Positions 22,676 through 36,585 of a stretch of DNA of 64,000 nt are shown here, piece by piece. The stretch's first letter is position 1. Each line of letters begins with the position of its first letter. This stretch comes from Grammothele lineata (taxonomy: Eukaryota > Basidiomycota > Agaricomycetes > Polyporales > Polyporaceae): contig NDFF03000317.1 in the NCBI GenBank assembly GCA_002150815.3, positions 1 through 64,000 on the forward strand, in the 5' to 3' direction. A program made the translations under genes and the position numbers. Under the pieces are notes generated by a model. The model had not been told where the DNA came from, searched no databases, and worked only from the letters and a program-made list of their open reading frames with translations.

Positions 22676-25600
22676 GGCTGGAGGTGAGGAGGAGGCCACG
22701 AGCTGCGAGGGTTATGAGGTCGCGCACGCGGGGCTCGGCCCAAGAGAGGGGCGAGGGCGCGGAGGAGGTATCGGGCGAGGGAAGGCGGGGCGTCGCAGAT
22801 TTGAATCCTTTCCGCCCGCGCTTTGTTTATCTCCTGCCAGACGCCCGAGCCCTCCTCCTCCTCCGCCCAGCGTCCATACCAGGCCGTGATGTCACCCTGC
22901 CTAGAACCTCCTCCGCCCGCGCTCTCTCCACCCCCGCAGTCAGCGCATCCGCCCCAACCGCCCTGCCATGCCAGTACGCCTGTTCGACGCTCCCCAACGT
23001 TTGCACTTGGCCCCCGCCGCCGCTCGCTGAGGCAGGGCCGACGTGTGTGCCCGTCGGAGGGCCTCTCTCAGCGGGCGGTTCCCACTCCACTGGCCCAGGT
23101 CCGACCTCCTATCGTATCGTTCTTCACCGAACGCGCCAGATAACCGGCCGTCTCGCCACTGCCGCCTTCTCGTCCGCCTCCGTTTCGCCCAGATCTTCCC
23201 AAACCTTGTCTTCTCCCACCATTTCAATCATTTTTCGCAGCCCCTCTTGCCGCCCGTCTCAGCCTCCCTCTCCAGCGCTTCGGCCTTCCAGTCTCGCATC
23301 ACCCGTCCCTGATTCCCCTCCTCCCATTCCCATCCCCCCTCTGCTCTCCCTCGCAGACCCGTCCCGGTTCCCCGCTCCCAGGCTGCCTCTTTCAGCCCCC
23401 GAATCCCAACCGCCCGCTCCACCCCGCCGTACGCCCGGGGTCGCTCTCTACTCAACTCCGCCCAATGGCATCCTGCCTCGCGCCCCCCCGCGACATCTTT
23501 GCACCTTCCCATCTCTTCCATCCCCTCGCGTTCGAGACCGTCCCCGCATCTCCTCCTCGTCATCCCCCGGCCAGAGGGGTTTCTCCGCCCCGCCACTAAC
23601 GCCAAGGTCAGTCGCAGGCCCGAGCGCGCCGTCATCGCGCTGACTCACAAACACAGCCATCGCTCGATGGGATCTGCATTTTCAACATCCGAGTCCCCGA
23701 TCCTTTCAACATGGGCGTTAAACCCAGATTAACTGAATGCCGATCCGATCATTCAGGCATTGCCGCCCGACCTCGCCCGGCGTCTGTCCGTCTGTGCGAT
23801 CAAGCCCAGTCAAGCCCCAGGCCTCTTCCTCTACCGCGCCTGCTCGTTCGTCTGGCCTCTTCTCTCAGCGATCATCCTGTGTGTCCATCCCATGTATGCC
23901 CTTCTCCGTCGTAAATGGACAAAGATTCACGCTCTTATCGCGCCCAGATGCGCAGGTCATCCACAATCGCCACGCCCTAATTGCGTCTACGGCATAGACT
24001 CGAACTCTGTCTATCCCGGTACCGCGCCTCGCCAAACCCAGCACCGCGTTTTCCCCCGCCCCCTGATCAATATTCAGTCGCTTCTGAACCTCGTCCACCC
24101 TTTGCGTACATCGCCTGTCAAACTGAGCATAGCCCGGCCCCATTGCGAAGACGGACGGTTTCTACGACGCGGCACACGTCGTGCCAGAAGCTTCGAATTC
24201 CAACGTTGTGCTCCTGCCAAACTCTTTACACGTCTCGACCTTCTCGGCGGACAAAGAAGGGCGACCGACGGCCTTGTAAAGCTATGTATACTCCCCAGCT
24301 GTCCTAACACCGCGATCAGACCAGCTGCGCGTTCGAGTTCTTCGAGTCTTGCCGTACGTGCCGGCAGTACTAGCAGGGCACGATCGACCGATAGTCTTCC
24401 CCGACAGGGCGCGAGCGCGGGATCAGCTTGCGCCCCCCCTCCAGACCCCTCTGGACAGATTGCGAGCCTTTCCGCGTCCCCTGTGCGTACTTGGACTCGA
24501 GCGCGAGCGTTGCCGCCGGCGCGCCTCCTCATCACGTACCGAGAGGAGGCGCGGTGGCGAGCACGCTGGTCGATGCGCATCTAGAGCGTGTCGCGCGTCG
24601 CATACGCGTTCGAAGCTGCCAACCGGGCTGCCTTCGAGAGAGGAACCTGGCGTCCGTACGCGCTGCCGCGAAGCTGATCCCGCTGCTGATCCCAGGCAGG
24701 CATCGCGTACGAGCTGCCCCCTCCCCCTCCGCCCCTCCCAGTCCTCCGACTTCCTAGGCCTTCGACTCCAACTTGGACGCGCGCTGTCGAACCGGCGTCG
24801 TGGCGAGCACTCATCATCAGTCGCTCAGCACTACAGTACTAGCTCGGCGACTGCGAGATGGAGGGGGACGATAATCGCACGCCCAATCGCGACCGGTGTC
24901 CCACGTCGGGACGCCTCGCGCCTCGCGCTTCGAAGTTCGAAAGTTCGAAGTATGGTTTCTACTGCTGTACATACGTCCCGCCCCATCCCGTCACCCGCGA
25001 AGACGCGTGCGGCGTGACGGACGACGGCCGAAGCGCACCGCCGCACTCACCGCGGCGCACGGTGTGGCACTCGCTTGACCGCCGCTCTACTCACCCTCCC
25101 CTCGAAGCCGTGCGCGGGAGGGGGCGGGGAAGGGGAGGGGCTGCGGTGGGGGGGCCTTCGAGGAATCGAGGTGGTTCTTTTTACATGGAGCGTCGACACC
25201 GCCGGGCTTCTTGGAAGGCCCAAGTCGCCGCTGGGACGTACATACACACGCTCACGTACCGTAAGAGCTTCAACGTTAACTCGCTCGCACCCTATCCCTG
25301 GCTCCTGGGCAGCCTAGCTCGCCGCCGCCGCCGCCTCCCTGGGGCGGGGACCCTCCACCCCGCTCCTTCCCCCCTCCTCGCCGCCCTATACATACGCTAT
25401 ACATACTCGCCCCACCCCCCTGAGGCCCTCCCCTGCGGACGTTGGAGAACTCTGTCCGCGACTCCGCGCCCTGTACACGGACACGGTCGTACTACGCGTA
25501 GAACTTTCCGCGCCGCCTTGGGCGCTTGCCTATGAACAGCTCGAGCCTCGAGAAGGTGCGCCTGTCGCGTCTGCTCCTCAGTTCCCTCGATCCCCCGCAT

Positions 25601-28600
25601 CGCTACCGCCGACGTTCTGCTCTGCTCACGTCGCATCCTGGCAGTGCTATGATGGGTCCCCTACGGGCGACCTGATGCACATCGCACAATGCACATCGCA
25701 CAGACATCACACGAGAAAAAGAAGAGGGCCCTTTTCGCACAACGCACTGTTTACGTACGGGATCGAGCGCGTGGGTAGGGCGCGATCGGGGAGTGCGACT
25801 GCCCACCGCCAGCCAGCGAAGGCGCGTCATCTGCTCGCTGCCAGCGCTGCAGCGCGCGGCCACGTCTCGTCGTCCGCGCCTGCACGTGCGTAGAGGCGGC
25901 GTTGGTGGCACAACACCACAGGGTGCTCCTCGGAGAAGGCGCGTGCCCGTCGTCGGGGTTACGAGCACGAGCGGGCGAGCAGAAGGCCAGCTTCAACGAT
26001 CGAAGCCCGTACGTGCGCTATGGAATAGTGGCTCTCGCGTATGTAAGTGGGACACTTACACGTACTTACGCGCTGCCATTGTTCGCTTCCCAGAACACCA
26101 CGGAGAAGATCTCGGTCTCTAAATACTGTACTGGGCCACCGCGCCATCAATCTCGCGCGCGGGCGAGAAGGACGGGAAGGGCGAGAAGGGCGAGGACGCC
26201 GGGGCGGCCGCGGTCCAGAACCCCCCTCGCCCCCTTCCCCCCACGGTGCGCGCGCTGGGCCGCTGGCGATGACGGCGCGGCGCAGTCATCGGGCGTGCGA
26301 TGACGCCAGCGCGTACTGAACGCGCGGGTCTCGAGACCCGTGGCCAACCACCCCCGTCCGCATTCCGCTGTCACGGTCTGGTTCTGGCGCGTTCGCGCGA
26401 GCCTGCGCGCCACGAGTACTTGCTTGCGGGATGGGCTTCGACCCTCTTATGCGTCCCCCCTTCACAGCGCGCGATGCGTCCGTCGGCCGTGTGGGCGCGC
26501 AGGGGTGGGCTGGTGACCAGGTGAGCACGGGACAATTCCAATTCCAATTCCTCCCTCGGCGTTGTGGGATCTTGGTTGGCAAGATCTGGCCTGGTTGTGG
26601 CTGAACTACTATATCTGGACTTTGGGGCAGGGCGTCCGTCGTCCGCAAGTACTGCGGCGTCCGCGGCGGTCGTTAGTGCTAGTGCACGCGCTCGCGCGCT
26701 CTCTCAGCTTTCTCTCATACGCCCAGGCACGTCCGGTTTCATTTACGCCAGGCCTGTGCGTGACGGTGTCAGGAATGTTGGGAGTCTGGGCTCTGGCCCC
26801 TGGATGTGATCCACGTTCTGTTACATACACGCGCCGCCGGCTTACGACTGGGAACCACCAGAAGTTATCCAGATTCCAGATGCACGACCCCGGCTACGTC
26901 AACACATTCGATTTCGCGGCAGGCGCAGTGCCACCCCCATATGCCCATTTGATCAACTTACATACACGCGATGCCCTGTGTGTCCCCACAACCGCACCTT
27001 CCTCCCTCGCATCGCATCGAGGCGTCGTGGTGCCCTCCCCCCTTCTCCTGGAGAAACTGTGGCAGCTTCCCCACGCGCGAGCGAGGACGAAGCAACCGCG
27101 CACGACCGGGAAGCATCATCTGTTCCCGTTCCGCACGTCGCGTGGCCTGGTCCGCTGACCGCGCCGTCTGGCGCTCCGGCGGCGTGTGGCCACACCCATG
27201 GGCCACAAATTACAGACTGTGCTGCATGTCGGGCTCGAGCCCAACCGCGCGCGAGGGCTTTTACGCACTCGTTCGTTTCGGGGGGCTCAGCGAGCGTAGG
27301 GAGGGATAGTACGAGTGCCGCGCCCCTCCCTCCGGGCGCTGGCTGTTTGATTCTAGTCGGTTTACGCGCGTTAGGTCGTGTGTGCTAGTGGTGCACGTCT
27401 GGTATGGTGCCAGGGTCTCCAGCCTATCCTGACGTCGAGGGACTTGCTGGGCGCGTGCGCGCCGCGCGGTCTGCTCGTCCACGGCCCTTTGTTTCAAGGA
27501 TCAGAATCTTCCTTCGGACGTTCTCCGCTGCCGCCTCTCGTCCTCCGCACCCTCGAACGTCGCACGATCGGCGACAGCTGCGCACACGCGCGGGCTCCCT
27601 CTCGCCCTTCCGTCGCCGTGCCCAACCCTCGGCGGGCCCAACACGACGCCCTGCTTTCCCAAAAGCCGAGTCGCACGCGCAGCGACGTTGTCTCTGCCCG
27701 GGGTCCAGGCCCTCCGTAGACGCCCCGGAACGGAGGAGGACGCGGAGCGCCCGTAAATTACGCGATCGGGATCTCCTCGTCGGCCGTCGTGGCGTTGCCT
27801 GAGTCTCTTCCTCTCATCCTTCGTTCCTTGCATCGCTGTCGTGCCATCTGTACTGCACCCGGAAATCGTCAGGCCATTGTCGACCACCTTGACAGGAACG
27901 TCTCACCCTCGTGGTCGAGCTCCCCGTGGATTGGGGACAGACAAGAGCCCGCATTCGCGATACCGGGCTCTTTGCGCCCCCACGCGTCCCGCTCGCTCTC
28001 ACATTATCGCCGCACGCGCCCGCCGTCGCCGCAATTCCGAGCCCGTTGGGCATTCCGCGACCCCCAAGAAGCCCGCAGGCGCGTCTTCCCTCCCTATTCC
28101 GCCCATCTCTTCTCCGACGCGCTTCCTCCCTCCGGCCGCGATCAGGAATTGCTATGGCGTTTTCTGATCGAGGCTAGTAGCGGCGGTGGAACGCCCGCCA
28201 CCACGCTCCCGATGTCATATCTCTGTTCCGTGGGGGGACATGGAAGGCGACAAAAGACAGACCCGTGTGGCGCCCACTCTGCGACCAAATCGTGTGGGCG
28301 GCGTTTCGCTCTCCCGGGCAAAAAACCTCGCGCCTCAAGAATGGAGGCGACACTAGGCGACAGCGCTCCGACCCGGGCGGGCGAGAGCGCGGTCGGACTG
28401 GGCTGTGCGCACGTCGCCTGTCCGATGTCGACGCCCAGGGCGCGCGAGAGACGACGTCGTGCCGCCGTGCCGGGAGGCTGCGCTTGTTCCCTTTCAGCTT
28501 GCCATTCTCTCCGACCACCCAAGTCCTGCCCCGAGCCGGCATCTAAACGACAGGTAGTCAGCGGCGCCCAGGTGGGCTTGCCCTCCGGCCTTCCATGTGC

Positions 28601-31600
28601 GGGCGACATGCATCCCGGGAGTCCGTACGTAGCGTCCTATGTCGGCCGAGACGTCCAACGCTACAGTCGGTGCTTCCTTTGTTCACGTCCGACGCTCATG
28701 GCACAAGTCATTGTCTTCCTCGTACTCCAATGCTCTTTTCACAGGATGCAAGGGGGTACATTCTATCCCATCTATATGCCAGCGTTCGGGGACGAGGAAT
28801 TGGCGTTTGAGTACTCATGCTGGGCGGTCGGTACACGATGACGGAATGAGAAGCCGCGATAGTCAGCGCATCTGCGTATGCGACATTCATCCTTGCGGGA
28901 TGCAGTGCGTTGTTTGTCTCGTCGTTACGCAACGAATGGGAACAGACGTCAACAAGGACCACCGGTACGTGCTCCGAAGTAGACGATCCCTCTCTTCAGG
29001 AAAAGTTGCCATATAGGGACTGATACTGAACGCCCTATAAGCAGGCGCCCAATCTCGGTGGTGGAGAAAAACAGCCGCGAGATCCCAGGCCCGGATCCGA
29101 AAACGACGGTGCAGGCATCATGTCATCGACGGGTCCGGATCGTCGCGGGACGCGAGCTCGTCCTCGGATCGGTTCCGCGGTCCCGGCGCGAGGACCACAT
29201 AAAAGAAGCTCGGCGCTCGGAACATCGGTCCCTCGCTCCGGCTCCCGGGTCCGGACGCCGTATTTGCAGATCTATTGCTTTTGGCTATAAAGGTCGCCCC
29301 CGAGGCCCACCCGGCTGGGCTGTCCTGCCCCTCATCGCCGCCATGGGCGCGTCCGACGTGGCTCTGTGTCGTCCCTTACGTCCCCTGCGCGCAGGATGCG
29401 AGGGCGATCCTTTGGTGTCTCAGAAGGTTCGCCAGCGACTCCGGGAAGAGGAGGGCGTCTAGCGCGCGTGTAGATTGCTGGGCTATGTGAGTCCTGCTAA
29501 TTTTTCACTGCGAAGATCTTTTCAGCTAATGGTGTCGGCATTCGGGGCAGATAGATTCCGGGGGGCGCTCGTCCACGGCGTGTCTGATGGATGCGACGCA
29601 AGCCCTTAGGCATTTCCCGACGCCCGTGCTTTCATCTCGTATCGTCGGTGCGACATGCCGGGAACAACGTGCTAGGATGCCACGGCGACGAGCACGAAGG
29701 CTCCATTGAGCAGGGGCCGGCGTCATGGAAGCCTGCCGACATTTCTGCGTAGATTTCTGTCTCACCGGTCTTCATGACGCTCATCCGAAGGCTTTCCCCA
29801 GTCCTCGAGGCATGGCTAAAGTGCGGGGTATGTTAGTCCCTACCTTCTCTAGCCCACGCGCATCTCTCGTGCATTAAGCTTTTCTGCCGATTCTTGCAAT
29901 TCGGAGAAATGAGGCGGGGTGCGGGGATAGACTGTCGTAGCATACAGACATCATGGTGAGCAGCTCGCATCTTGTCGCTTGGTGATACATTACTGACCAA
30001 GCACTTCCTTGCATAGGCATCCTTGTCTCTGTAAGCCTAGTACACGTAGCACGCCCCGATGTCGGCGGTTCGCGACGGTGCCCGCACCGGACACCGACGC
30101 TTCTGCAATACTACGAACACGGAAACGCCCGTGATATCTCCCCGACATGAGAAAGCGCCAGCGCAGATCGCCCAAATTTGTGCGCGTTGCCACCAGCGTC
30201 TGCGTGTTCCTCGTCATTATCGTGCTTCCCGAACACGGAGACCGGGTGCGGGCCTCCACCCTGCGCGCTGTGGCCAGGGAGTTCGTCACCAGGACTGCCG
30301 GTAACGTGCGTGGATGGCGTGCTCGCCACGCTATTGCTGCGCGTTGGCAACTCTCCCGCGATCTGAGAGTGAGCGGTGGCTACGAAGGGACGATAGCTTT
30401 GGTATGTGAACCGCCGGCGTGCTTATTCCTGCTATCGCTTACGTTTGGCTGTACGTGCTTATAGACATTACACCCGTCGCTAGCGAGCCGAGGGTGCCGC
30501 AACCTTGACGGCGATGACGAGAAAAAGCTGCAGGGGCGCGTTTTGGAGCGCAGGCCTCCGCCTTCCAGATGTCGGGACTCGGGAGCTGTCAACAAGGCGC
30601 ACCCCAAATCGGAGGGCGACACGACGTGTGCGGTATTCGGGACGGTGGGCGGGGTAAGTCGACAACGGGCCTCTTTGCGACAGCACGACACACAAGGACG
30701 TCGAGGATGCGGTGTATCAGACCGACGATCCCCAGGAAAGGCAACGGTCCGCACCCCCGCCTCGCATCAGTGCCTCTTCAAGCTGGCTCGTCGACATCGG
30801 GTCCCGCCGCGCCGCGGACAATGCCTTCCCAATCCCGTCCAGTGCCCTCGACTGTCGCCGACTCCCCCGTCTGTGGCCAGACCACGCTCCAGAAGCACGT
30901 TTTCCGGCGTCCCCGACTGCGAAGGTGCAGCAAGCCGCGGCTCTGTGGGCGGTATATGTCGGAGTCCGTCCCGTTCCACCGCGATAAGCAGGGCACCGCC
31001 CGCTGCAGAACGTTCACTCGCGTACACGTCCGGTGCGCTTCGTGATGCCTCCGCGTCGCGGCGTGCTTCTATCGCGGGTTTTGCGTGCGCTCGGCGCAAC
31101 CGGAGGCTCCTTTGCCTCGGGCCCAAGCTCGCATCCTCGCCGTGCGTGCAAAAGTCTCTTTTACAGCTTACGGCTACGGCCGTGCGTGTGCCGTGGCGGG
31201 GGAAGAAACTTTTGGCGACGCCTGCGCGCGCGCATGGTGGAGAGAATTTACTGAATTGAAGTGCCACAGAGACGTCCGGCGCCTGTACTAAGCAATGATG
31301 GCAAATTTCTAAACTGTGCTGCGTGGTGCGTCTTCCGTACAAAAAGGTCTCCTCATGCGTGGCAACTCGCTGAGACACTGGTCTATCTTGGCAGGCTCCA
31401 GGCGGGGGCAGGGGCGCCATCTATTCAGTCGCGGGAACGTCTTTGAACAGCGTACCTGGCCTAATTGAACTGGGGCGCAAGCACTCCATTGCATGATGCA
31501 CCCCAAGATCGTCGGGGGCCCTTCTCCTGTCAGAACGGTTATAACAAAGGTTCTCCGAAAACTGTGTCTGAGCAGAACCCGGGATCTCGTGAGAGCGTGG

Positions 31601-32308
31601 CGGAATTGGAAGGGCTGTTAACCAATGCGTGGGTGAGTGGCATTCATTTTAGACCATCATCGATAGGCGAGTGTCGCCGCTTTAGGTGGCTATCTCAATA
31701 GCACGCTGAACGGGGGAAGACGCCTACCATTCATTATGACAATTGAATACAACGCAACTTGGGCTTCGCACAGCTGCCGCAGAGATACGAGAGTGTGGAG
31801 ACTGCATATCTGGATTGGCACAGGTGGTGCTCACGAGATTGCTTCTAGATAGTGGTGCGCTCCAAGCGATTCACCTTTCGTATGAATGGGTGGGGTTGTG
31901 GCACTACCCGTTGGTGGTTCAGATTGTGGGTTTCTTGTTCGACCGGATCGCGATAACCCGGCAAATGGATGACGATCGACATGGGTACGCTTGGTCCGCG
32001 GATCCTGTCAAATGTGTTGGTATTTGCCCTGCAAGCAAAGTAGCACTGTCTCTACTCACTGATACTACCTGCCCGCACGTAGAGAGTGCTTACTATACGC
32101 CATATTCCGCCATACTGGGCTATCATTTACCTGACCTCCTCCGGCCCTATTGGCCCTGAATTCTTCAGGGATTTGCGCGCATAAGAGGTGCATTCAAGGA
32201 GAAGCTACATGAGAAATAGGGACGTAACGTGGTACAGAGGTGGTTAGCATATGACTCGTCAATTGAGACGGTGCACTCTTGTCGTGATGACTGCGAAAGA
32301 GGGCAAAA
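22676..32308. other. 9.6-kb GC-rich gene desert
   Basis: No gene is supported. Long frames overlap on both strands, the longest being 350 codons at 27789-28841. They have arginine-, serine- and proline-biased composition, no domain, no consistent splice structure and no signal peptide, as expected of chance frames in GC-rich DNA. Small features include a palindrome CGGGTCTCGAGACCCG near 26.33 kb and clustered TTCGAA words near 24.94 kb. The first part probably contains the promoter and C-rich leader of the CBM21 gene. Confidence 0.5.
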
Positions 32309-32380
32309 TGGACGTTTAGGGGCTTGAACCCTAGACCTCACGCATGCAAAGCGTGCGCGCTACCACTGTGCCAAACGCCC
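32309..32380 (-). tRNA. tRNA-Ala (anticodon TGC)
   Basis: The minus strand folds as a complete, intronless tRNA. A 7-bp acceptor stem (GGGCGTT/AACGTCC, one G-T pair) is followed by a discriminator A at 32309. The D arm contains TGGTAGCGC, the 5-bp anticodon stem CACGC/GCGTG encloses loop TTTGCAT, and the T arm is TAGGGTTCAAGCCCCTA. The TGC anticodon reads GCA alanine codons. A and B boxes for RNA polymerase III are within the gene. No CCA is encoded, as expected in eukaryotes. Confidence 0.93.
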
Positions 32381-32835
32381 AATACAGTGAATTTCCCTGT
32401 AGCCATCGCGTCCGCTACAAGCGGGCCGCCGGGCGGACCGCCTACGGTCCGGAGTCGACTGCACGCATCAATCTCGCTCGTCGTGAAGTCGGCGGGCCTC
32501 GTTGGCTCGCCGTTCGTCTCCATCGTTCAACGAGATCATATGCTCTCTCTCGGCGTGCAGCCCCCTGATGCAGAGCCTTTGACAACTTTACTTGCTTCCG
32601 TTATCCCGACTGGCACTTCATCGCGCTCACGCGATGTCTGCAAGCATGCACATGCGTCCAGCTGACGCATGTCTTTCAACTTCTTCAAGCCTCCCGGTCG
32701 GCGCGGTCGGTGCGCGGGCCAAGCTTCACTGGAGTTTCGTAACGCGTACCTCGTGCGTATGTAAGGGGCGTAAATACGCGTCCGAGGAGACGATTGTCAC
32801 GACCGTCTCGTCTCTTTAAGCCGCCCCACCGAGAC

Positions 32836-35174
32836 ATGGCTCCGTCGTGCTTCGTTCTGCTTCTCGTGTTCCTAGTCTCGAACGCTGCCGCCTGGCAGAC
32901 GTTTGTGGTAGAGCATACAGAAGGACAAGATGACACGCCTGCGCTAACGGCCGCGCTCGCGACTGGCAACCTGTCGGCGAACACGACTATCCTCTTCGAC
33001 AAGGGTACGACGTACAACATCTTCACGCCCATCACGTTTCCTGTCTTCAGCAACGTGGAAGTCGCAATCGAAGGGAACCTCACATACCCAGACGACATAG
33101 CTACCATCCAAAGTGAGTTCATATATCTTGACCACCATATTCATATTCTTACATCGCGTTAAGACGTTGTTGCGTCTTCGGTGAGCATGTTATGGTGTTT
33201 CCCCCATCAGCTTCATACCTATGGCGACCCGCGTACGTGTAGAGCTTTCCAGGGTCCTGGTAAGTATGTACTCTTCACCTTCGAGGCCAATCGTTCTAAG
33301 GATAGCGTAACTGCAGGTTTAACTTCAAGGGAGGAAACAACGTTACCCTGCGGGGCTCCACGGACCCAGACTGGGGATGGGTTGACGGTCATGGCCAAGC
33401 CGTACGTTTTCCCCCTCGTGATATCTCGCATTTCAGCCAAAGCTTTGCTATGTAGTGGTGGGATGCCTTCGAACAAGATAATCGCCCTCATGGATGGGCT
33501 TTTAGTAAAGTAACAAACGGTGTCATCAAAAATCTGAAGCTGTGGAAGGTGAGTAATGCTTTCTTTCGCGTGCCATAGACGGGACGTAACATAATGACGA
33601 GTAGCCTATTGGATGGAACTTCGCGACCAGCGGGGCTCAGAATGTTTACGTATTCAACAACACCATCCTCGCACTTTCTGACACTGGCGTGAGCCTCATA
33701 CACAATTTGTTTTTATAATGGCCCTGACCGTCATTCTCAGTCGTTCCCGTTCAACACGTGAGCATTGTTACTTGAGCCTCCACGTCCTCACTTGAACCTT
33801 GCTGTGATGTTACTCACGATGATACAGCGATGGTAAGCCCGTGCTCCTAGCCTCTTGTATTCTCTAGTTATCCGGATACTGACGAACACATAGGTTTTTC
33901 AGCAGGCGGAACTAACCTCGTGTTTGAGAACAACTACGTCGTGAATGGGGATGATTGCCTGACTGTAGGTAGCGGCGCGAAGAATATCGTATTCAGGTCC
34001 GGCACAATTGTCTTGTGGAAACGGCTGTGGCTAACGAGTGGCTTAATAGAAACTCTTACTGTGAGGGAGGTCATGGTCTTTCCATTGGCTCGCTGGGTAA
34101 AGGAGGATCTGTTGCCGATGTTCAAGATGTCCTGTGAGTGAGCTCATCACACCTACGATATGTATCGGACTAACTAGCGCATAGTATCGAAAACGTGGTC
34201 ATGGTAAGCTTTATGCGGTGCCCCTCAACCCTATGACGATGCCCACGCCCATACAGAAAAACTCCTTGTATGCCGCAAGGTACAAGAGCTGGACTGGTGG
34301 AAATGGTCTCGCACGCAAGTGAGTAAACTTTCCGTGTCTTGGTGTGGCCCTCCTGAAGAGCTTCACAGTATCACCTGGAAGAACATTGCGTTTGACAACG
34401 TCATGTTCCCGGTACGTGTTTACCGCCCACTGCCTCAGCCGCATACTAACATGTGGCATGGTAGATCTACGTGACTCAGAAGTACGTTCGTCAACATATT
34501 GCGTAGCGGTTCGACAACTGAGCTATTTCTCCTGCGCTGGCAGCTACTGGGACCAAGATGTGAGTATAGCGTGGGTCAGGATCTACTCTCACTAACGTGA
34601 GGTGTCCACAGCTCGGTCCACCCCCGAACACCACAAGTACCAACAACACTCTGATCCAAGATTTGCTGTTTGAGAACTTCTCGGGCACGATCAACGAGTG
34701 CGTCTTTGAGTTGACCGTCCGAGAGCTGTCTCTGAACACATGGCATCCCACCTAGTAAACCTGGATTTGTTGAGGGCTCCTGTATTTCAGACCCTTGTTG
34801 GTAGGTTGCTCGCATTTTGAATCATATCCGTTCTGACGAAGCACGCCTCATTGTGCGGAATGTAGGTATGCCGTCGAGGGTGCAACGGGAGAGGAGGTTA
34901 TCGTCTTTGACTTGTACCCGGACACCGGTGCGTCAGCTTCCCTCATGCATTTCGGGGTACTCATGCGCGCCTTGCAGCTACGAACATTGTGGCCAAGCAT
35001 ATCAGCGCAGTGACCGAGACGGGTGCTTCGGTTGCAGTAATGTGCAACGCGACCACGGTGTGTACGCCCTATAGATGCGCTAGGTTGACGCTAATCGAAC
35101 CTGGCCAGATTACGTCTGACGTTGGGTTCGAGTGTGTCGACGGCCCCTTCGTTCCTACCGCAGCAGGTCTCTGA
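32836..35174 (+). CDS. GH28 exo-polygalacturonase-like pectinase, secreted
   Basis: This is a secreted glycoside hydrolase family 28 protein that hydrolyses galacturonan in pectin. I read 20 exons giving 425 residues: 32836-33112, 33164-33180, 33243-33259, 33317-33401, 33456-33548, 33605-33688, 33741-33757, 33828-33832, 33894-33996, 34050-34133, 34185-34203, 34257-34318, 34369-34411, 34465-34481, 34544-34559, 34612-34697, 34756-34800, 34866-34927, 34978-35057 and 35109-35174. All phases agree. A signal peptide covers about residues 1-19. The family catalytic motifs are present in order: NTDG (split over exons 7-9), GDDC, GGHGLSIGS and RYKSW. Several N-glycosylation sequons (NLT, NTT) fit secretion. 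The GWVDGHGQAWWD and RYK features favour an exo-acting type over a classical endo-polygalacturonase; the exact substrate is inferred. Confidence 0.93.
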
Positions 35175-36585
35175 GACCGGCTGGCGCTCTTCGCTCCATG
35201 TTCCTGCTGAAGTTACGTTCAAACCCATGGCTGCTCGTGTTGTACTGTCTCTTTCTGAGGCTCGCTAAAGCGACTTCAACCAAACATCGGAGAGCGGTGT
35301 TTCTCCGCGACTTGCATTGTACGTTCTTTGAACGTTCTTGCAATCGCCCGTGACCCATGACCACATCGATCTCCTCCAACGGATCAACTTACTTCCGTCG
35401 TGTTACCTCATGACGCGAAATTGCGTTCTGAGTTCTGATTCGTCCTGTCCAGACTCTGGAAATTGGCCCCAGGACAGCAGCGTCTATAAGCTTGAATTGG
35501 CTCAAGCTTCTTCTCCTCATACACCTCGGCACATGGCACCATTGGTTTCCACACGAGATGGGCATTCACTGGTAATAATAGGGCAGGCTGAGTGGAAGCC
35601 AAGTGTCCAATCCATTAAATTTCAATGATTTTGCACCCCAGTGGATTTCAATGGGACGCCGTATGGTTTCCACTGGTCCGAACTCTGGTTTTACGAGTAG
35701 GCACTGATGCGCCCGTGTCGGGGTATCAATTGAGCGTCTATTTTGATTCGGGCGCAAGCTCAGTGAGGATTCGGCCGCTGCTCGCGGTGCCACTGAATGC
35801 TTCCGGGTCCTGGTGAACTCTGGATGGGAATTCAATCTGCAGAGGTAAACGATGACAGGTTGAAGGGTTATGTAATAAGCTCATCGGGACCCGGGTACAA
35901 GTTACTAATGTAACGTCAAAATTGAACCTTGCCAGGTTGCAATTGTAGCAAAGTACTTACAATGTCGTGATAGGTTTATCGAGTGTAAGCTGCGGGAAGG
36001 GGAGGATAATGAGAGGGGGACATGGTGATGTGAAGGTGAGAGAGGAGGAGGAAGGGCATTCAGATGTCGAGCGTGAGGATTAAGGATTCTGAGCGCGCGG
36101 GCGATGGGCGTATTAAGAGCATAATGTCTTAGGTATTGAAGTCGATTTGATGTGAATAAGCGAAGACAAACTTGGAGGGAAGAAATGAGACGGGAGCATC
36201 CAGCCGAGAGATGAGAGACGGAACGAAGTTCGGTTACATTCCCAGCGCGAGATACATGGTCAGTCATAGGCTGGACGAGGCCAGACAGAAATGAACGCAG
36301 CATCGATCAACTATGGAGTGAGCAACTTGCAGGTGAGAGTGGATGGTGGCTGCTCGCTATCGAGTTGGGTACGTGAGTGAGGCTCACGGGGCGATTGCAC
36401 TGCGAGAATGTATCGTGAAAAATAGTACAAAACATATCGGTATAGAACATAGAGATAGGTTGGATATACATAACAGGGGCGAGAGGAAGAGGGTGCCGCG
36501 CGACTCGCAGGAAGAAAGCCGCGCACCAGCGAGAAGAAGCCCTGAGGCGGCGCGCGAGCAGGAGGAGAGCTGCGCGCAAGCGGGC

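Noticed and set aside
22657..23643. 328-codon open frame upstream of the CBM21 gene
   Set aside because: Low-complexity Pro/Ser/Arg text without motifs or splice logic; it overlaps the probable leader of the minus-strand gene.
27789..28841. 350-codon open frame on the plus strand
   Set aside because: Biased Arg/Ser/Pro composition, no domain, overlapped by equally long frames on the other strand, and GC-rich DNA with few stops.
31743..32159. 138-codon plus-strand frame next to the tRNA
   Set aside because: No domain, no splice structure and no sign of selection; consistent with chance.
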